A stretch of 64,000 nt of DNA, from assembly GCF_943734655.1 (NCBI RefSeq), contig NC_071355.1:19728268-19792267 (forward strand). Reading direction: 5' to 3'. This DNA comes from Sabethes cyaneus. Its lineage: Eukaryota > Arthropoda > Insecta > Diptera > Culicidae. Both the position numbers and the translations under genes were made by a program. The notes under the pieces were generated by a model. It was not told where the DNA came from. It saw only the letters and a program-made list of their open reading frames with translations, and ran no database searches. This document shows, piece after piece, positions 63,852 through 64,000 of the stretch (within the stretch, counting starts at the first letter, position 1; every line of letters begins with the position of its first letter).

Positions 63852-64000
63852 TTATGTGGTTGAAAATCCGGCCAGCAGAATGGCTTGAATGTTTGACACA
63901 ACACCTCCCAGGGCAATGGTGACAATGGTTACCGAACAGAGCATTTTCCATTGATTGAAGCTCTTCCGCTCCCGCAACCAAATATTCTAATACAGCTGAT
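63852..64000 (-). pseudogene. Histone H2A pseudogene (copy 1), cut by the window edge
   Basis: Minus strand, stop at 63854-63852. The last residues read VTIALGGVVSNIQAILLAG, the H2A C-terminal VTIAQGGVLPNIQAVLLPK block with replacements. Upstream (63996-63960) SAVLEYLVAGAEEL corresponds to the AAVLEYLAAEVLEL helix. About 35 residues between these blocks are missing and the frame shifts, so the gene is dead. It continues beyond the right edge. Confidence 0.8.

Overview
This is eukaryotic DNA, most likely from a culicine mosquito. The inference rests on the transposon content (an I-clade LINE, several RTE/JAM1-like LINE fragments, tRNA-derived SINEs, abundant foldback MITEs), on insect-like genes with introns, and on the very high repeat load. 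The species cannot be fixed from the sequence alone.

Three protein-coding loci look functional. (1) 3265-15114 (+) is one uninterrupted 11.8 kb open frame encoding an about 3.9k-residue, Ser/Lys/Glu/Pro-rich, apparently disordered protein that I do not recognise. (2) 37812-47914 (+) is a six-exon gene for a FARP-family Rho guanine-nucleotide exchange factor (insect Cdep): DH domain, two PH domains and a low-complexity tail. No FERM domain exon is visible in the window. (3) 58304-59068 (-) is Vps2/CHMP2A, an ESCRT-III subunit, with a 57-nt intron just before the exon that carries the Vps4-binding C-terminal motif.

Region by region: 1-1060 is a degenerate 34-bp satellite. 1.5-2.1 kb is a foldback. 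3.3-15.1 kb is the giant ORF. 15.1-27 kb is gene-free and holds A-rich arrays, two large foldbacks (16.8-17.8 and 21.4-22.2 kb), a tRNA-headed SINE and a mariner-like transposase scrap. 27.2-36.4 kb is a four-level transposon nest: an RTE LINE (-), interrupted by a TA-flanked element with about 28-bp inverted ends, interrupted by a nearly intact I-clade LINE (-), whose ORF2 is interrupted by a 522-bp piggyBac-type MITE flanked by TTAA. The 7.7 kb first intron of the FARP gene holds a palindromic repeat in two orientations, a 1.3 kb purine tract, a SINE with target duplications and a perfect 1,071-bp (TG)n run. 49-57.3 kb is LINE debris, including a decayed plus-strand RTE copy with endonuclease and reverse transcriptase.

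The right end (61.5-64 kb) carries a relic of a replication-dependent histone cluster on the minus strand: an H2A tail, an H1 pseudogene and a second H2A pseudogene split by MITEs. Two of them still have 3' histone-type stem-loops. A hAT-type element with a perfect 8-bp target duplication lies at 60330-61484.

I see no operon, CRISPR array, rRNA or intact tRNA. The three real genes have no evident shared pathway beyond both FARP and ESCRT-III acting at membranes and the cytoskeleton.
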